Below are positions 45,230-54,628 of a stretch of DNA of 64,000 bases, one piece after another. The DNA comes from Syntrophomonas sp. (lineage in GTDB: Bacteria > Bacillota > Syntrophomonadia > Syntrophomonadales > Syntrophomonadaceae). The stretch lies in NCBI GenBank assembly GCA_016841875.1, contig JAENYG010000004.1:143540-207539 (forward strand), read 5' to 3'. The notes under the pieces are model-generated. The model did no database searches, was not told the DNA's origin, and saw only the letters and a list, made by a program, of their open reading frames with translations. Every line of letters starts with the position of its first letter. Position 1 is the stretch's first letter. The position numbers and the translations under genes are program-made.

Positions 45230-46429
45230 TTGCAAAAGCGCAAGCACATTAGCAAGATTGGCTTAGTTCTAGTTGTACTCGTAGTCTATCTGGTAACTTT
45301 TGCTATAGGAGCCCTGATAGGTAATCATCTACAAAATGGAACTATGGTTTCAACTATGCAGGGCATAATACCAGGGGGTCGGTTAAATATCCTGTTCATG
45401 GGTATTGACGCCAGGTCTAATGAAGAGAATTCTCGCAGTGATACCATGATTTTAGTGAGTATTGACAAACGGACTAAAAAGGCAGTTATGGTTTGGATTC
45501 CACGTGATACCAGGGTGGAAGTATCTCCAGGTTACTTTGATAAGATCAACAGCGTAAATGCTTTGCAAGGACCGGAAGCAGCGTGTAAAGTTGCTGGGGA
45601 CGTGTTGGGAGTAGATGTTGAATATTACGTAGTGACCAACTTTGACGGTTTTGCTGAAATAGTAGACATTCTGGGGGGGGTGCATATAGATGTTGAATCC
45701 AATATGTATCATGCCGACCCGGATCCCAAGTTAAACATCAATCTTTCGAAAGGGATGCAGCTATTAAGCGGGGAAGACGCATTGAGATACGTCAGGTACC
45801 GGGGAGGACCAACCGCAGACATAGGCCGTACCCAACGGCAGGCAAAATTCATAAGAGCATTGATAAATGAGATGATCAGCACCAGTACTATTACCAAACT
45901 TCCTGAATTGGTGCCCAAATTGGTGGAAAATGTGCATACTAACATACCGGTTAAGGAAATGGGCACTCTGGCTAATACGGCCCGCAGCTTCTCAACGGAG
46001 AATATGATTACTCAAACTCTGCCGGGATATTCATTTACCGATTCCGGTACCGGCGCCAGCTACTGGCATGCAGATGAGGAAATAGCACCGGGTATGATTG
46101 ATGCCTTGTTTGCGGGGGAATCTTTTGAAGTAATGAGCGACCCGCCCAATTGGACCGCTCCATCTGCTGCCCCTGTGGATCCGGCAGAAGAAATAATTGA
46201 ACCGGAGGATACCACAGAAATAGAGAATCCAGAAGACTTAGTGGATCCTGCCTTAGACGAGGATAATCCTGCAGACACTAACGATGAATCCGAATCAAAT
46301 ATTGACGGGTCGGAGGAAGAGATTCCGATGGATGGATCAGAAGACGGTACAGAAACCGATAATACTGGCAGTGAAGGTTATGAAGAAACTGACCCCGAAA
46401 GCAGCAGCCCTGAAAACAGTTCTATCTGA
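45230..46429 (+). CDS. LytR-CpsA-Psr (LCP) family cell-wall protein
   Basis: 399 residues. An N-terminal membrane anchor (SKIGLVLVVLVVYLVTFAIGALIG) is followed by the LCP domain (about 50-220), with the conserved Asp/Arg clusters NILFMGIDAR, SRSDTMI and WIPRDTRV. Such enzymes attach teichoic-acid-like or capsular polymers to peptidoglycan outside the membrane. The C-terminal 110 residues are a highly acidic Glu/Asp/Ser/Thr tail. A TTG with AGAGGT six to seven bases upstream is the start. Monocistronic. Confidence 0.9.
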   Translation: MQKRKHISKIGLVLVVLVVYLVTFAIGALIGNHLQNGTMVSTMQGIIPGGRLNILFMGIDARSNEENSRSDTMILVSIDKRTKKAVMVWIPRDTRVEVSPGYFDKINSVNALQGPEAACKVAGDVLGVDVEYYVVTNFDGFAEIVDILGGVHIDVESNMYHADPDPKLNINLSKGMQLLSGEDALRYVRYRGGPTADIGRTQRQAKFIRALINEMISTSTITKLPELVPKLVENVHTNIPVKEMGTLANTARSFSTENMITQTLPGYSFTDSGTGASYWHADEEIAPGMIDALFAGESFEVMSDPPNWTAPSAAPVDPAEEIIEPEDTTEIENPEDLVDPALDEDNPADTNDESESNIDGSEEEIPMDGSEDGTETDNTGSEGYEETDPESSSPENSSI

Positions 46430-46495
46430 TGTGTTACAAATTTTCAAAGGAGACGGTTCTTGAAGAGGTCAATCGGAAGTTTTGCGTACAACTAG

Positions 46496-46529
46496 GGCTC
46501 AACTATCATTTTCAGACGATGGTTGAGCC
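46496..46529 (+). terminator. terminator after the LytR-type gene
   Basis: 12-bp stem GGCTCAACTATC/GATGGTTGAGCC (one G-T pair) and TTTAG afterwards, 66 bases past the stop. Confidence 0.65.
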
Positions 46530-46543
46530 TTTAGAATACCTTC

Positions 46544-46837
46544 CTATTTGACCCCCTTTAGCAGTTTGATTAGAGCAGTTTTTTCTATTCCTTTTATCTC
46601 AACCAATTTATTGCGTGATGTTTCTCCTTTCAGGAGGGTGATATTCTTTTTGGGTATCTTTAAGCAGGTGGACAAGAAGTTAATCAGAGCCTGGTTGGCT
46701 TCCCCATCTACGGGAGGCGCGGTAAGTTTTATTTTTAAAACCCCTTCCTGTTCGCCGACAATCTGGTTTTTGGATGACCGGGGCTGAACCTTGATCTCCA
46801 GCCTTAAACCACCCGGTATTTCAGTTATATTCAGCAC
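46544..46837 (-). CDS. DUF167 family protein (YggU)
   Basis: 97 residues of the DUF167/YggU family, a small alpha/beta fold of unknown role. Family hallmarks are KVQPRSSKNQIVGE and KLTAPPVDGEANQALINFLS. It ends the division-associated cluster, 2 bases after divIVA, and is therefore co-transcribed with it, as in many Firmicutes. Confidence 0.88.
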   Translation of the reverse strand: MLNITEIPGGLRLEIKVQPRSSKNQIVGEQEGVLKIKLTAPPVDGEANQALINFLSTCLKIPKKNITLLKGETSRNKLVEIKGIEKTALIKLLKGVK

Positions 46838-46839
46838 TT

Positions 46840-47337
46840 CTACTCTTCTCCAACACTAACTTTCTCCAGATTTTCCATCAGGTCTTTCATGTCGGCTGCA
46901 TAAAAGAAGTTGGAAATCTCATCGATCTTCTTCTGGTTCTTATCCATCATGTCTACCTGTCCGCTTATCTGAGCCTTTAATTCCGCATTAAATACATTCA
47001 TGCGCTTGATGATTTCCTGGTAAATCATCAATAAATCTGCTATCTGCCTTTTAGATGCTTCCAGCATATTCTGGGCTTCCAGTTTGGCGTTTTTCTGAAA
47101 CTCCTGAGCGGTTTGCTGTGCTAGTATCAGGCTGTTATTCATAGTCTCTTCTATACTGCGGTATTTTCTGATCTCGAATTCCAGTCTTTGTATCTCCTCT
47201 TTTAAACGGGAATTTTCACTGTAGAGATTCTCATAATCAACGGCAACCTGGTTCAAATAATTCTTGACTTCTTCTTCTTTCAAGCCACGAAAACCCCGAC
47301 TGAATTGATGCTTCCTAATTTCCATTGCAGTAATCAA
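46840..47337 (-). CDS. divIVA: DivIVA-family cell-division/polarity protein
   Basis: 165 residues. The N-terminal membrane-curvature-sensing part has EIRKHQFSRGFRGLKEEEVKNYLNQV, followed by long coiled coils (YENLYSENSRLKEEIQRLEFEI). DivIVA marks poles and division sites and recruits Min or other partners. The start is TTG with GGAGG 7 bases upstream. It lies at its usual place after ylm-type genes. Confidence 0.88.
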   Translation of the reverse strand: MITAMEIRKHQFSRGFRGLKEEEVKNYLNQVAVDYENLYSENSRLKEEIQRLEFEIRKYRSIEETMNNSLILAQQTAQEFQKNAKLEAQNMLEASKRQIADLLMIYQEIIKRMNVFNAELKAQISGQVDMMDKNQKKIDEISNFFYAADMKDLMENLEKVSVGEE

Positions 47338-47389
47338 CCCAAACCCTCCTTTATAGATAAGAGGACCTCAATCATCTACACCACATCCT

Positions 47390-49282
47390 TCAAAAAGTCG
47401 GTAAGGAAGTTAATCCTCCCGGGAACAAATTCAGCAGTCGCTGATAGCTTTCTTTCTGCTCCCATTTTCCAAGGTTTAAATCCCGTACCGCCTCCACGTA
47501 AATGGCAGTTACTTGAGATAAAAGGTTAGCATCATAATGCTGACCATCGATACGAATATGTTTTATCCCGGCTGAACTGAGAATGGGCAGATACGGCAGC
47601 AAACAAAGATGATAAGGATGATAAATATAGTTCCTGCACTGCAGGTCCGCTCGCACCTGATATAACTGTCCCACATTATCCCGTAGAGTATAGTCATCCT
47701 TGGCACAGAAGGCCTGGCATTCATCATCATAAACATGAGCTGACCTTATTATACAATAGTCACTGATCATACCGCACAATGGGCCGTGAACCGTAATTTC
47801 CACATCAGCTGCACATTTATCAATAGCCTTGAGATTTGAGAACTGCAGTTCCTGTGAAGCAGCTAATCTCTCCAGTCCCTCAGCAAAATAAAAACTGCCC
47901 GCGGTGCTGTTGCTTACATTGAGTCCATATCCACCCCAAAGTCTTAAATCCATATCTTTAGCAATTTGAATGGCGCCAAAATCATTGGCCATCAGCGCAT
48001 ATATACCAGCCCGGTCAACCTGTTCCAAGGTACGTTTAAAATCTTCAGCATCCTGATTGTTCAAAATCCGAGGAGATTCCAATACCAGTTTTACATTGCC
48101 TTTTAAAGCTGTCTCTACCGCCTTGTTTATTCTTCCGGCCGTCCACCCATTTACCGGATGACGCATTTTTTCACATCCCAGAATAACATTATTTACTCCG
48201 GTATCGCAGAGGGCTTCCAGAGCTTTTAGGCTGCCTGCTTTAACGCTGATTTCTTCAATACTGCCTTCCGGTTTAAGCCCGGTCGGGCAATCATCCTGGG
48301 TTTGCTTTTTTAGCAGGCAAGAAGTGGTCACGAAAAATGGTTCTCTTTCCCCGCTCACTCCTATTGATTCCGGGCCCGGTGTGCCAGACAGATTCCCGCA
48401 GCAGAAATCCCTTATTCTTTTTTCCTGCAGTTTTTCCATTTCCTTATCATCCACCAAGTATGCAGCTGGGTCCTCTACTATTTTATCGAGAGCCCGCCGG
48501 TAAATCTTTATTAAATGAGACAGATATTCTGAGCTGCGCATGCGCCCTTCTATTTTGAAGGAGCTTACTCCTGCATTGACCATGTCCGATAAATAGGGAT
48601 AAAGACACAGATCATTATTGGCCAGCAGATAACCCTGCTGTCTGGTCCCGGTACTGCTGTTCAGACTGTATTCCCAGCGGCAGGGCTTAATACATCTACC
48701 CCGATTGCCGCTCTCCGCAGCTAGAAAACTGCTCATATAGCACTGCCCGGCATGAGAAATACAAAGATCCCCATGGGCAAAATATTCAATCCCCAGGCGA
48801 GTGGCCTGTTTAATGGTTTTTATATCTTCCAGGGAAGTGTTTTTGGAAAGAATGACCCGGGCAAAACCTTTTTCTTCCAGGCGCTTTACCGCCGGCAGAT
48901 TGGATACTCCCACCTGCACACTGGCATGCAATGGTATTTTAAAGTCCTGTTCATTACATATCCGGGCTGCCGCCATATCCTGAATAATCAGCGCATCTAC
49001 TCCGGCAGCGGCAAGAAATGCAATATAATCTTGAAGTTCATCCAGCTCATGATCGAAATAAAGGTTGTTTATGGTAATATAGAATTTCTTGGCTTTCCCA
49101 TGCAGGTATTTGACTGCTGATTCTATTTCCTTCTCGGTGAAATTCATGTCCGGCCTCAGACCGCGCATGTTAAACCTTTTCCCACCTGCATATACTGCAT
49201 CAGCCCCGGCTTCTGCTACAGTAGTTAATACTTCCCAGCTTCCTGCCGGGGCCAGTAATTCCAGCTCGTATCCTTGCTTCAT
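47390..49282 (-). CDS. U32-family peptidase/collagenase-like protein
   Basis: 630 residues. The U32 domain begins LELLAPAGSWEVLTTVAEAGADAVYAGG, and the motif GRCIKPCRWEYSL carries family cysteines. Additional cysteines in CQAFCAKDDY and the long C-terminus place it with the YhbU/RlhA-like members that act in RNA hydroxylation with a prephenate-derived cofactor, or are annotated as proteases. Iron-sulfur binding is possible. It occupies the place that ylmH has in Bacillus. Confidence 0.87.
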   Translation of the reverse strand: MKQGYELELLAPAGSWEVLTTVAEAGADAVYAGGKRFNMRGLRPDMNFTEKEIESAVKYLHGKAKKFYITINNLYFDHELDELQDYIAFLAAAGVDALIIQDMAAARICNEQDFKIPLHASVQVGVSNLPAVKRLEEKGFARVILSKNTSLEDIKTIKQATRLGIEYFAHGDLCISHAGQCYMSSFLAAESGNRGRCIKPCRWEYSLNSSTGTRQQGYLLANNDLCLYPYLSDMVNAGVSSFKIEGRMRSSEYLSHLIKIYRRALDKIVEDPAAYLVDDKEMEKLQEKRIRDFCCGNLSGTPGPESIGVSGEREPFFVTTSCLLKKQTQDDCPTGLKPEGSIEEISVKAGSLKALEALCDTGVNNVILGCEKMRHPVNGWTAGRINKAVETALKGNVKLVLESPRILNNQDAEDFKRTLEQVDRAGIYALMANDFGAIQIAKDMDLRLWGGYGLNVSNSTAGSFYFAEGLERLAASQELQFSNLKAIDKCAADVEITVHGPLCGMISDYCIIRSAHVYDDECQAFCAKDDYTLRDNVGQLYQVRADLQCRNYIYHPYHLCLLPYLPILSSAGIKHIRIDGQHYDANLLSQVTAIYVEAVRDLNLGKWEQKESYQRLLNLFPGGLTSLPTF

Positions 49283-49304
49283 CTCTGGCTCCTTTATTAA
49301 TATA

Positions 49305-49574
49305 CTAAAAAATCAATAGAATTATTTGAATAATAAGTTTATTGAGAAGTCCCAGGGCAAAAACTGCCAGTAAGGGCGAAAAGTCTATCCCATAACCCAT
49401 AGGCAGAAGTCTCCTGAAGGGTGCCATAACTGGCTCAGTAACATCATATACAAATTTAATAATTGGATTATAGGGATCGTGCTTGATAAAGGATAAAATG
49501 CACCTGCCGATAATTAAATAAATCAGCACCTGAAAAGCTATATTTATAACTTGTATCAACTGATATGCAAACAA
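49305..49574 (-). CDS. ylmG: YggT-family membrane protein (YlmG)
   Basis: 89 residues with two hydrophobic segments (about 4-28 and 65-88) separated by FIKHDPYNPIIKFVYDVTEPVMAPFRRLLP, the YggT signature. Linked to cell division and membrane organisation in Firmicutes and plastids. Downstream of sepF and proC, as in other ylm clusters. Confidence 0.87.
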   Translation of the reverse strand: MFAYQLIQVINIAFQVLIYLIIGRCILSFIKHDPYNPIIKFVYDVTEPVMAPFRRLLPMGYGIDFSPLLAVFALGLLNKLIIQIILLIF

Positions 49575-49588
49575 CGAAATTTACCTCC

Positions 49589-50398
49589 CTATTTAATCTG
49601 ACCGAGTTCAATAGACCTCAGATAGGCTTTTTCAACCGCATCGAAAAAGGCTTTGCGCAGTCCGTTTTCTTCCAGCTGCCTGACCCCGGCAATGGTGGTG
49701 CCAGCAGGTGAACAAACCTGTTCCCTCAGGGAGGCCGGATGATCCTGACTCTGTTCTATCATCTCTATACTCCCCCGGAAGGTATCCAGCACCAGTCTTT
49801 TAGACAGGGCCGCATCCAATCCGATATTAATACCGGCGTTTATAAATGCTTCAAGTACCAGGTAGGCATAGGCAGGACCACTGCCAGAAACCGCAGTAAC
49901 TGCATCCATATATTTTTCATCTAAAATCAAGGCATTTCCCATACTCGCCAGTAAATCACGCACCTGTTCCAAGTCCTGATCCACAGTCCGACTGCCTCCC
50001 GCAACAGCACATACCCCACTCCCGACCAAACAGGGGGTATTGGGCATAACGCGAACTACCGGCACAAAAGATTGCACCGCCTTTTCTAGATCCACAGTTT
50101 TGATTCCAGCCGCTATAGAAACCAGCAGAGTCCCCTCACTCCAATTGCCCTGTACCTGTTCCAACACCTGCCATACCTGTTGGGGTTTAACAGCCAGAAC
50201 TACCAGACTAGATTTTTTCACCAGCTCCTGCAGTTCTTCTGCAGCTGCATTAAACTCATTGCTGAACAATTCCATTCTGCCCTGGTCGATATCAGTACAA
50301 TAAACTGTGGTAAACAGCTGACTTTGCTCATTTTCAATACCTTGCAGGAGCGCATAGGCCATCTTACCACAGCCAATAATACCTAGTACAGGGGCCAC
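49589..50398 (-). CDS. proC: pyrroline-5-carboxylate reductase
   Basis: 269 residues. Last step of proline synthesis, NAD(P)H-dependent reduction of pyrroline-5-carboxylate. The Rossmann motif is GIIGCGKMA, and the C-terminal signature VSGSGPAYAYLVLEAFINAGINIGL plus VCSPAGTTIAGV is clear. The GTG start overlaps the stop codon of sepF by one base, so the two are translationally coupled. Presence in the division cluster is common in Firmicutes. Confidence 0.93.
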   Translation of the reverse strand: MAPVLGIIGCGKMAYALLQGIENEQSQLFTTVYCTDIDQGRMELFSNEFNAAAEELQELVKKSSLVVLAVKPQQVWQVLEQVQGNWSEGTLLVSIAAGIKTVDLEKAVQSFVPVVRVMPNTPCLVGSGVCAVAGGSRTVDQDLEQVRDLLASMGNALILDEKYMDAVTAVSGSGPAYAYLVLEAFINAGINIGLDAALSKRLVLDTFRGSIEMIEQSQDHPASLREQVCSPAGTTIAGVRQLEENGLRKAFFDAVEKAYLRSIELGQIK

Positions 50399-50829
50399 TA
50401 TTGATCCCCCCCGAAAGGCTTGCCAAACCTGTTCCTCAGCATCAAGGTGCGAGCATCTTTAGAAATTTCAACATTGCTGGGGGCAAACATAAACACATGT
50501 CTTCCTAGCTGCTGGCTGTTTCCTTCCAGGGCATATGTAGCTCCACTGATAAAATCAAATATTTTCCGGGTGGTTTCTTCGGGAGTGTTTTCAAAGTTTA
50601 GAATAATTTGTTTTCTGTTTTTCAAGTGATCTGTAAGCAGTTCAACTTCCTCAAAACTCTGAGGTTCACAAACGATCACCCTTAAATTTTTATTGGTATG
50701 AATGCTAACTACATTTGCTGCTCCCCGTGGATCCGCGTTGGAACCAATAGGCATTTCCATTATTTCCTCCGTGATCTCTTCTTCTTCTGCTATGCCCAAC
50801 CAGACCATAAAATCATGCATTTTACTCAT
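50398..50829 (-). CDS. sepF: cell-division protein SepF
   Basis: 143 residues. An N-terminal amphipathic membrane-targeting helix (MSKMHDFMVWLGIAEE), a linker, then the SepF beta domain (NLRVIVCEPQSFEEVELLTDHLKNRKQIILNFENTPEETTRKIFDFISG). It anchors FtsZ to the membrane. GGAGGAG precedes the ATG. Confidence 0.93.
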   Translation of the reverse strand: MSKMHDFMVWLGIAEEEEITEEIMEMPIGSNADPRGAANVVSIHTNKNLRVIVCEPQSFEEVELLTDHLKNRKQIILNFENTPEETTRKIFDFISGATYALEGNSQQLGRHVFMFAPSNVEISKDARTLMLRNRFGKPFGGDQ

Positions 50830-50870
50830 GGTGCTCCTCCTCCACTCTGTCTGTTAAAATTTTTGTTGAG

Positions 50871-51548
50871 TTATTCCTTAAAAAGAGCTGTACCAATCCT
50901 AACTATGTTTGCCCCTTCTTCGATAGCAACTTCAAAATCATCCGACATACCCATTGACAAGTATTTGAGTTCAACATTGGCATATGAATTTTTTTCAAAT
51001 CTTTTCTTCATATCAGCTAGTTCCCGAAATATCGGTCTGCTCAATTCTGCATCATCAGTCAGTGGGGCCATAGTCATAAAACCGTAAATGCGCAGTGTCT
51101 TAAACTGAGCCGCTTGTTCAAGAATTGCCTCCACTTCATTGCTGGCAAAGCCGGCTTTCTGTTTTTCCCCAGCTATGTTGACTTCTAAGAGAGCCGGCAC
51201 TTCAAGTCCAGCCTGCTGCCCTCTTTTATCCATCTCCTCGGCCAAGTTCCACCTGTCCAGTGAATGAATGAGTTGAACTCTGCCAACAATGTCCTTGACT
51301 TTGTTGGTCTGCAGACGACCAATCATATGCCAGTGAGCTTCAGGCAGGCTTTCTATCTTTCTCTGTAGTTCTTGTACCCGGTTTTCTCCAAAATGTCTTA
51401 GACCGAGATCATAAGCCTGCCTGACCATGTCGGTATCTACCGTCTTACTTACCGCCAGCAGAATAATATCCGATGCTTTTCGCCCACTCAGGGCTGCTGC
51501 TTTCTCTATTCGGGCTTTAATGCCCTCGATATTTTGCTCTAATCCCAC
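50871..51548 (-). CDS. ylmE: PLP homeostasis protein YggS/YlmE
   Basis: 225 residues of the fold-type III PLP-binding family. The PLP lysine is K35 in LLAVSKTVD, with LRHFGENRVQEL and HMIGRLQTNKVKD following. It buffers pyridoxal phosphate rather than catalysing a reaction. Start GTG with AAAGGTG upstream. Located just before sepF, as in Bacillus. Confidence 0.93.
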   Translation of the reverse strand: MGLEQNIEGIKARIEKAAALSGRKASDIILLAVSKTVDTDMVRQAYDLGLRHFGENRVQELQRKIESLPEAHWHMIGRLQTNKVKDIVGRVQLIHSLDRWNLAEEMDKRGQQAGLEVPALLEVNIAGEKQKAGFASNEVEAILEQAAQFKTLRIYGFMTMAPLTDDAELSRPIFRELADMKKRFEKNSYANVELKYLSMGMSDDFEVAIEEGANIVRIGTALFKE

Positions 51549-51655
51549 TCTGGATCACCTTTTCATCCCAGTAATTCTAGAAATACTGATTGATATCCTT
51601 TTTATATAATATCGCTAAACTGCTTAATTATCTGCAATTATACCGTAAATAACTG

Positions 51656-52711
51656 CTATACCACCAGGAACCCTACCCCAAAAGTAGAACCCTTACCAAA
51701 TTCGCTGTTAACAAACACCTCACCACCATGAGATTCAACAATATGTTTTACTATGGATAATCCCAGCCCGGTACCTCCATGCCTCCTGGATCTGGCCTTG
51801 TCCACCCGGTAAAATCTCTCGAATACCCGGGTCAGGCTCTCCTCGGGTATGCCCATACCAGTGTCGGTAAAGGTAGTCATGACTCGGCTTTCCTCTCTCT
51901 TGGACCTGATAACGATTTTGCCGTTAGGTGGAGTATATTTAATAGCGTTATCCAGCAGGTTGATCAAAACCTGCCCCAGCAGATCTTCATCTGCTTTAAT
52001 ATAGGGCAAGGACCTGGAATAAATGAATTCTACCTGAAGTTTTTTCTCGCTAATCTGAGGGCCCAGGATGTTCATGACATTGCGCATGGATTGGGCTATA
52101 CAGACTGGTTTTAAACGGGATATTTTTTCATTGGATTCCAGGGACGAGAGGGTTAATAAGTCATCAATCAAACGACTTAAGCGTTCGCTTTCATCATCAA
52201 TTATGGTCAAGAACCTTCTGCATATGGCACTGTTCTCCATGGCGCCATCCAGGAGTGTTTCAACAAACCCTTTGATAGAGGTTAAGGGGGTTCTCAATTC
52301 ATGAGAAACATTGCCCACGAATTCGGACCTGACCTGGGCAAAATCCCGTATCTCTGTAACGTCGTAAAAAATCACCACTGCTCCCTGTACCATTCCATAA
52401 GAATCTTTTATGGGAGCACCATGAACCCGATACATCTGTCTGGTGGGAATCATCATGATTTCCTGAAAAATCTCTTTGCCCTTACTCAATACTTCATTTA
52501 CCAGACTGGTTATGTCCTGATTGGCAGTAATATCCTGGAGTTGTCTATATAATAATACCTTTTGCCTTTGCATGAAAATGTTTTCTGCCGCCCGGTTAAC
52601 CCTGATTACATATGAATTTTTATCGATAACCAGAACGCCTTCTGTCATAGTAGACAGGATAACCTGCATGATCATATTGTCATAGATTTGATGATCATTT
52701 TCCAAGAGCAT
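51656..52711 (-). CDS. soluble PAS histidine kinase, PhoR-like, without membrane helices
   Basis: 351 residues. A PAS domain (about 14-120) comes first, then HisKA with the phosphorylated H137 in VSHELRTPLTSIKG and a HATPase domain with LLDNAIKYTPPNG, DTGMGI and GGTGLGLSIVKH. PhoR-type kinases normally have N-terminal membrane helices; none is present here, so the signal is cytoplasmic. It follows the response-regulator gene by 21 bases. Confidence 0.9.
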   Translation of the reverse strand: MLLENDHQIYDNMIMQVILSTMTEGVLVIDKNSYVIRVNRAAENIFMQRQKVLLYRQLQDITANQDITSLVNEVLSKGKEIFQEIMMIPTRQMYRVHGAPIKDSYGMVQGAVVIFYDVTEIRDFAQVRSEFVGNVSHELRTPLTSIKGFVETLLDGAMENSAICRRFLTIIDDESERLSRLIDDLLTLSSLESNEKISRLKPVCIAQSMRNVMNILGPQISEKKLQVEFIYSRSLPYIKADEDLLGQVLINLLDNAIKYTPPNGKIVIRSKREESRVMTTFTDTGMGIPEESLTRVFERFYRVDKARSRRHGGTGLGLSIVKHIVESHGGEVFVNSEFGKGSTFGVGFLVV

Positions 52712-52732
52712 CGCATATCCTCCAACTTTTAG

Positions 52733-53440
52733 CTATTCTTCCGCAAATCGGTACCCAACCCCGCGAACGGTTTCGATATAATCAGGATAGCTGAAATCAT
52801 CACTCAGCTTCTGCCGTAAGTGGCGTATATGTACATCGACGGTACGAGTATCTCCTGAGAACTCATAACCCCATACTTTTGCCAGGAGCGCTTCCCGGGT
52901 ATATACCTTGCCCGGATTAGAAAGCATCAGGGTCAATAACTCGAATTCCTTAGGGGTTAATTCTAGTTTCTTCTCCCCTAAAAAAACCTCATATTTCTCT
53001 GGTACTACAATAAGTTCTTTAAAAACGCATATCTTCTGACCTACTGCCTTTTCCGCTCTCAAGATTCTAAGAGCTCTCAATCGCGCGTTTACCCGGGCCA
53101 GCATTTCCCGCGGGCTGAAGGGTTTCTTAATATAATCATCAGCACCCATTTCCAGACCCAGAATGGTATCAAACTCTTCGCCTTTGGCGGTTAGCATTAT
53201 TATGGGTATAGCCTTGTAAGCCTGATCCTGTTTGAGCAGTCGGCACACTTCCAGTCCATCCATGCGGGGGATCATAATATCCAGTATTATAAGGTCGGGC
53301 AGTTCTTCTCTTACCATATCCAGAGCTTTTAAACCATCATGTGCGACAACAACCTCATAACCTTCTTTTTCAAGATTAAATTTCACCAATTCTACAATAT
53401 AAGCCTCATCATCTACTACAAGAATTTTAGCATTCGGCAC
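52733..53440 (-). CDS. OmpR/PhoB-family response regulator
   Basis: 235 residues. The receiver domain contains KILVVDDEAY and the phosphorylated D54 in LIILDIMIPRMDG; the C-terminal winged helix shows GDTRTVDVHIRHLRQKL and ETVRGVGYRF. It is the partner of the kinase that follows. Phosphate control (PhoP-like) or envelope control is possible; targets are unknown. It lies 6 bases after pgeF. Confidence 0.92.
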   Translation of the reverse strand: MPNAKILVVDDEAYIVELVKFNLEKEGYEVVVAHDGLKALDMVREELPDLIILDIMIPRMDGLEVCRLLKQDQAYKAIPIIMLTAKGEEFDTILGLEMGADDYIKKPFSPREMLARVNARLRALRILRAEKAVGQKICVFKELIVVPEKYEVFLGEKKLELTPKEFELLTLMLSNPGKVYTREALLAKVWGYEFSGDTRTVDVHIRHLRQKLSDDFSYPDYIETVRGVGYRFAEE

Positions 53441-53446
53441 AGATTT

Positions 53447-54265
53447 TCACCTCGGTATTCGTAAGCCAATCGCAGCCATCATACGACCGGTTTTACCGTC
53501 TTCTCTTCTATGGGAAAAGAACATATCGGTCCGACATGACGTACATAAGCCACAGTCTATTATTTTTATGGGGTTAATACCTGCTCCCATTAAGATATTC
53601 TGGTTAGTAAGCCTTAAATCCCAGTAAATTTTACTATTCCTGTACATTATATCATCAAATTCAGGAAAGGCTTTACTAACTTTTTCAGACAAATCAGGGT
53701 TAATTTGAAAACAGCAGCGACCAATACCGGGACCCAGAAAGATCTCCATATCGCCCGGATCACATCTGAAGCGTTCCACCATGGTTTGCAAGGTGTTCAA
53801 AACTATCCTGTCCATGGTGCCTTTCCAACCGCTGTGAGCTATAGCTACTGCTCTTTTAACGGGATCAAAAAAGAAAACCGGAATACAGTCAGCATAAAAG
53901 GTCGCCAGAATTATCCCGGGAGTCTCGGTGATCATAGCATCTATTCCAGGCAGGGAAGCGTCATAGTTCTCAGCTCCCCGCCCAGCCTGTTTCCCATTGA
54001 TATATGCCACACTGCTGCCATGCACCTGCTGACAGCATACCATCCGGTCCATACCGATGCCGAAAACACTCATAAACTGCTGGCGGTTGCGTATTACTGA
54101 TTCCTGCTTATCGCCCACATGCAGACCCATATTTAAAGAATGGAAGGGGGGATTGCTTTCTCCACCATGACGAGCTGAGAAGGCAATATTAACCCCCTGT
54201 TCTAACCAATCAGGAATGGTAATATATTGTATCTGCTGATGTTTTTCCCAAATCCATTTATCCAT
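53447..54265 (-). CDS. pgeF: PgeF/YlmD, laccase-domain purine nucleoside phosphorylase-type protein
   Basis: 272 residues of the DUF152/YfiH family, which removes mis-incorporated L-serine from the peptidoglycan precursor UDP-MurNAc or cleaves purine nucleosides. Zinc-site motifs are CQQVHGSSV, FYADCIPVFF, HSGWKGTMDRI and GPGIGRCCFQ. First gene of the ylm-type run (ylmD in Bacillus numbering). Confidence 0.9.
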   Translation of the reverse strand: MDKWIWEKHQQIQYITIPDWLEQGVNIAFSARHGGESNPPFHSLNMGLHVGDKQESVIRNRQQFMSVFGIGMDRMVCCQQVHGSSVAYINGKQAGRGAENYDASLPGIDAMITETPGIILATFYADCIPVFFFDPVKRAVAIAHSGWKGTMDRIVLNTLQTMVERFRCDPGDMEIFLGPGIGRCCFQINPDLSEKVSKAFPEFDDIMYRNSKIYWDLRLTNQNILMGAGINPIKIIDCGLCTSCRTDMFFSHRREDGKTGRMMAAIGLRIPR

Positions 54266-54315
54266 TTGTCGAACATCCTTTTTTAGCTTAAAATATGCTC
54301 AGGAGGTGAACAGGA

Positions 54316-54612
54316 ATGAACTGTCCTTTCTGTAAAGAATATCTCGAAGACTCTCGCTGTAAAAACTGTGGTTATGATCTGAACAAATGCAGGTGGATAT
54401 CCATTAAAAAGGTTTACCCACCCGATGACATAATTATTGAAAGTCTGCTTAAGGCCAGCGGTATCCCGGTAAGACTGCATCGCCGGGAGGTGTCGCAAAT
54501 ACCAGTAGGTATTGGTCCCATGGCAGAAACCGATATATATGTTCCTGAAATTATCGTCGCCGAAGCCACTTATTTAATAGATAGCAATTATACTGATCCA
54601 GAACCAGACTAG
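54316..54612 (+). CDS. small zinc-ribbon protein with DUF2007-like domain
   Basis: 98 residues. The N-terminal MNCPFCKEYLEDSRCKNCGYD is a Cys4 zinc ribbon. The remainder (PPDDIIIESLLKASGIPVRLHRREV ... DIYVPEIIVAEATYLID) resembles DUF2007, a putative signal-transduction domain. CAGGAGG precedes the ATG. It is followed 17 bases later by the uncharacterised helix-turn-helix gene. Domain call from pattern only. Confidence 0.65.
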   Translation: MNCPFCKEYLEDSRCKNCGYDLNKCRWISIKKVYPPDDIIIESLLKASGIPVRLHRREVSQIPVGIGPMAETDIYVPEIIVAEATYLIDSNYTDPEPD

Positions 54613-54628
54613 AAAAGCAGGTGTTACA

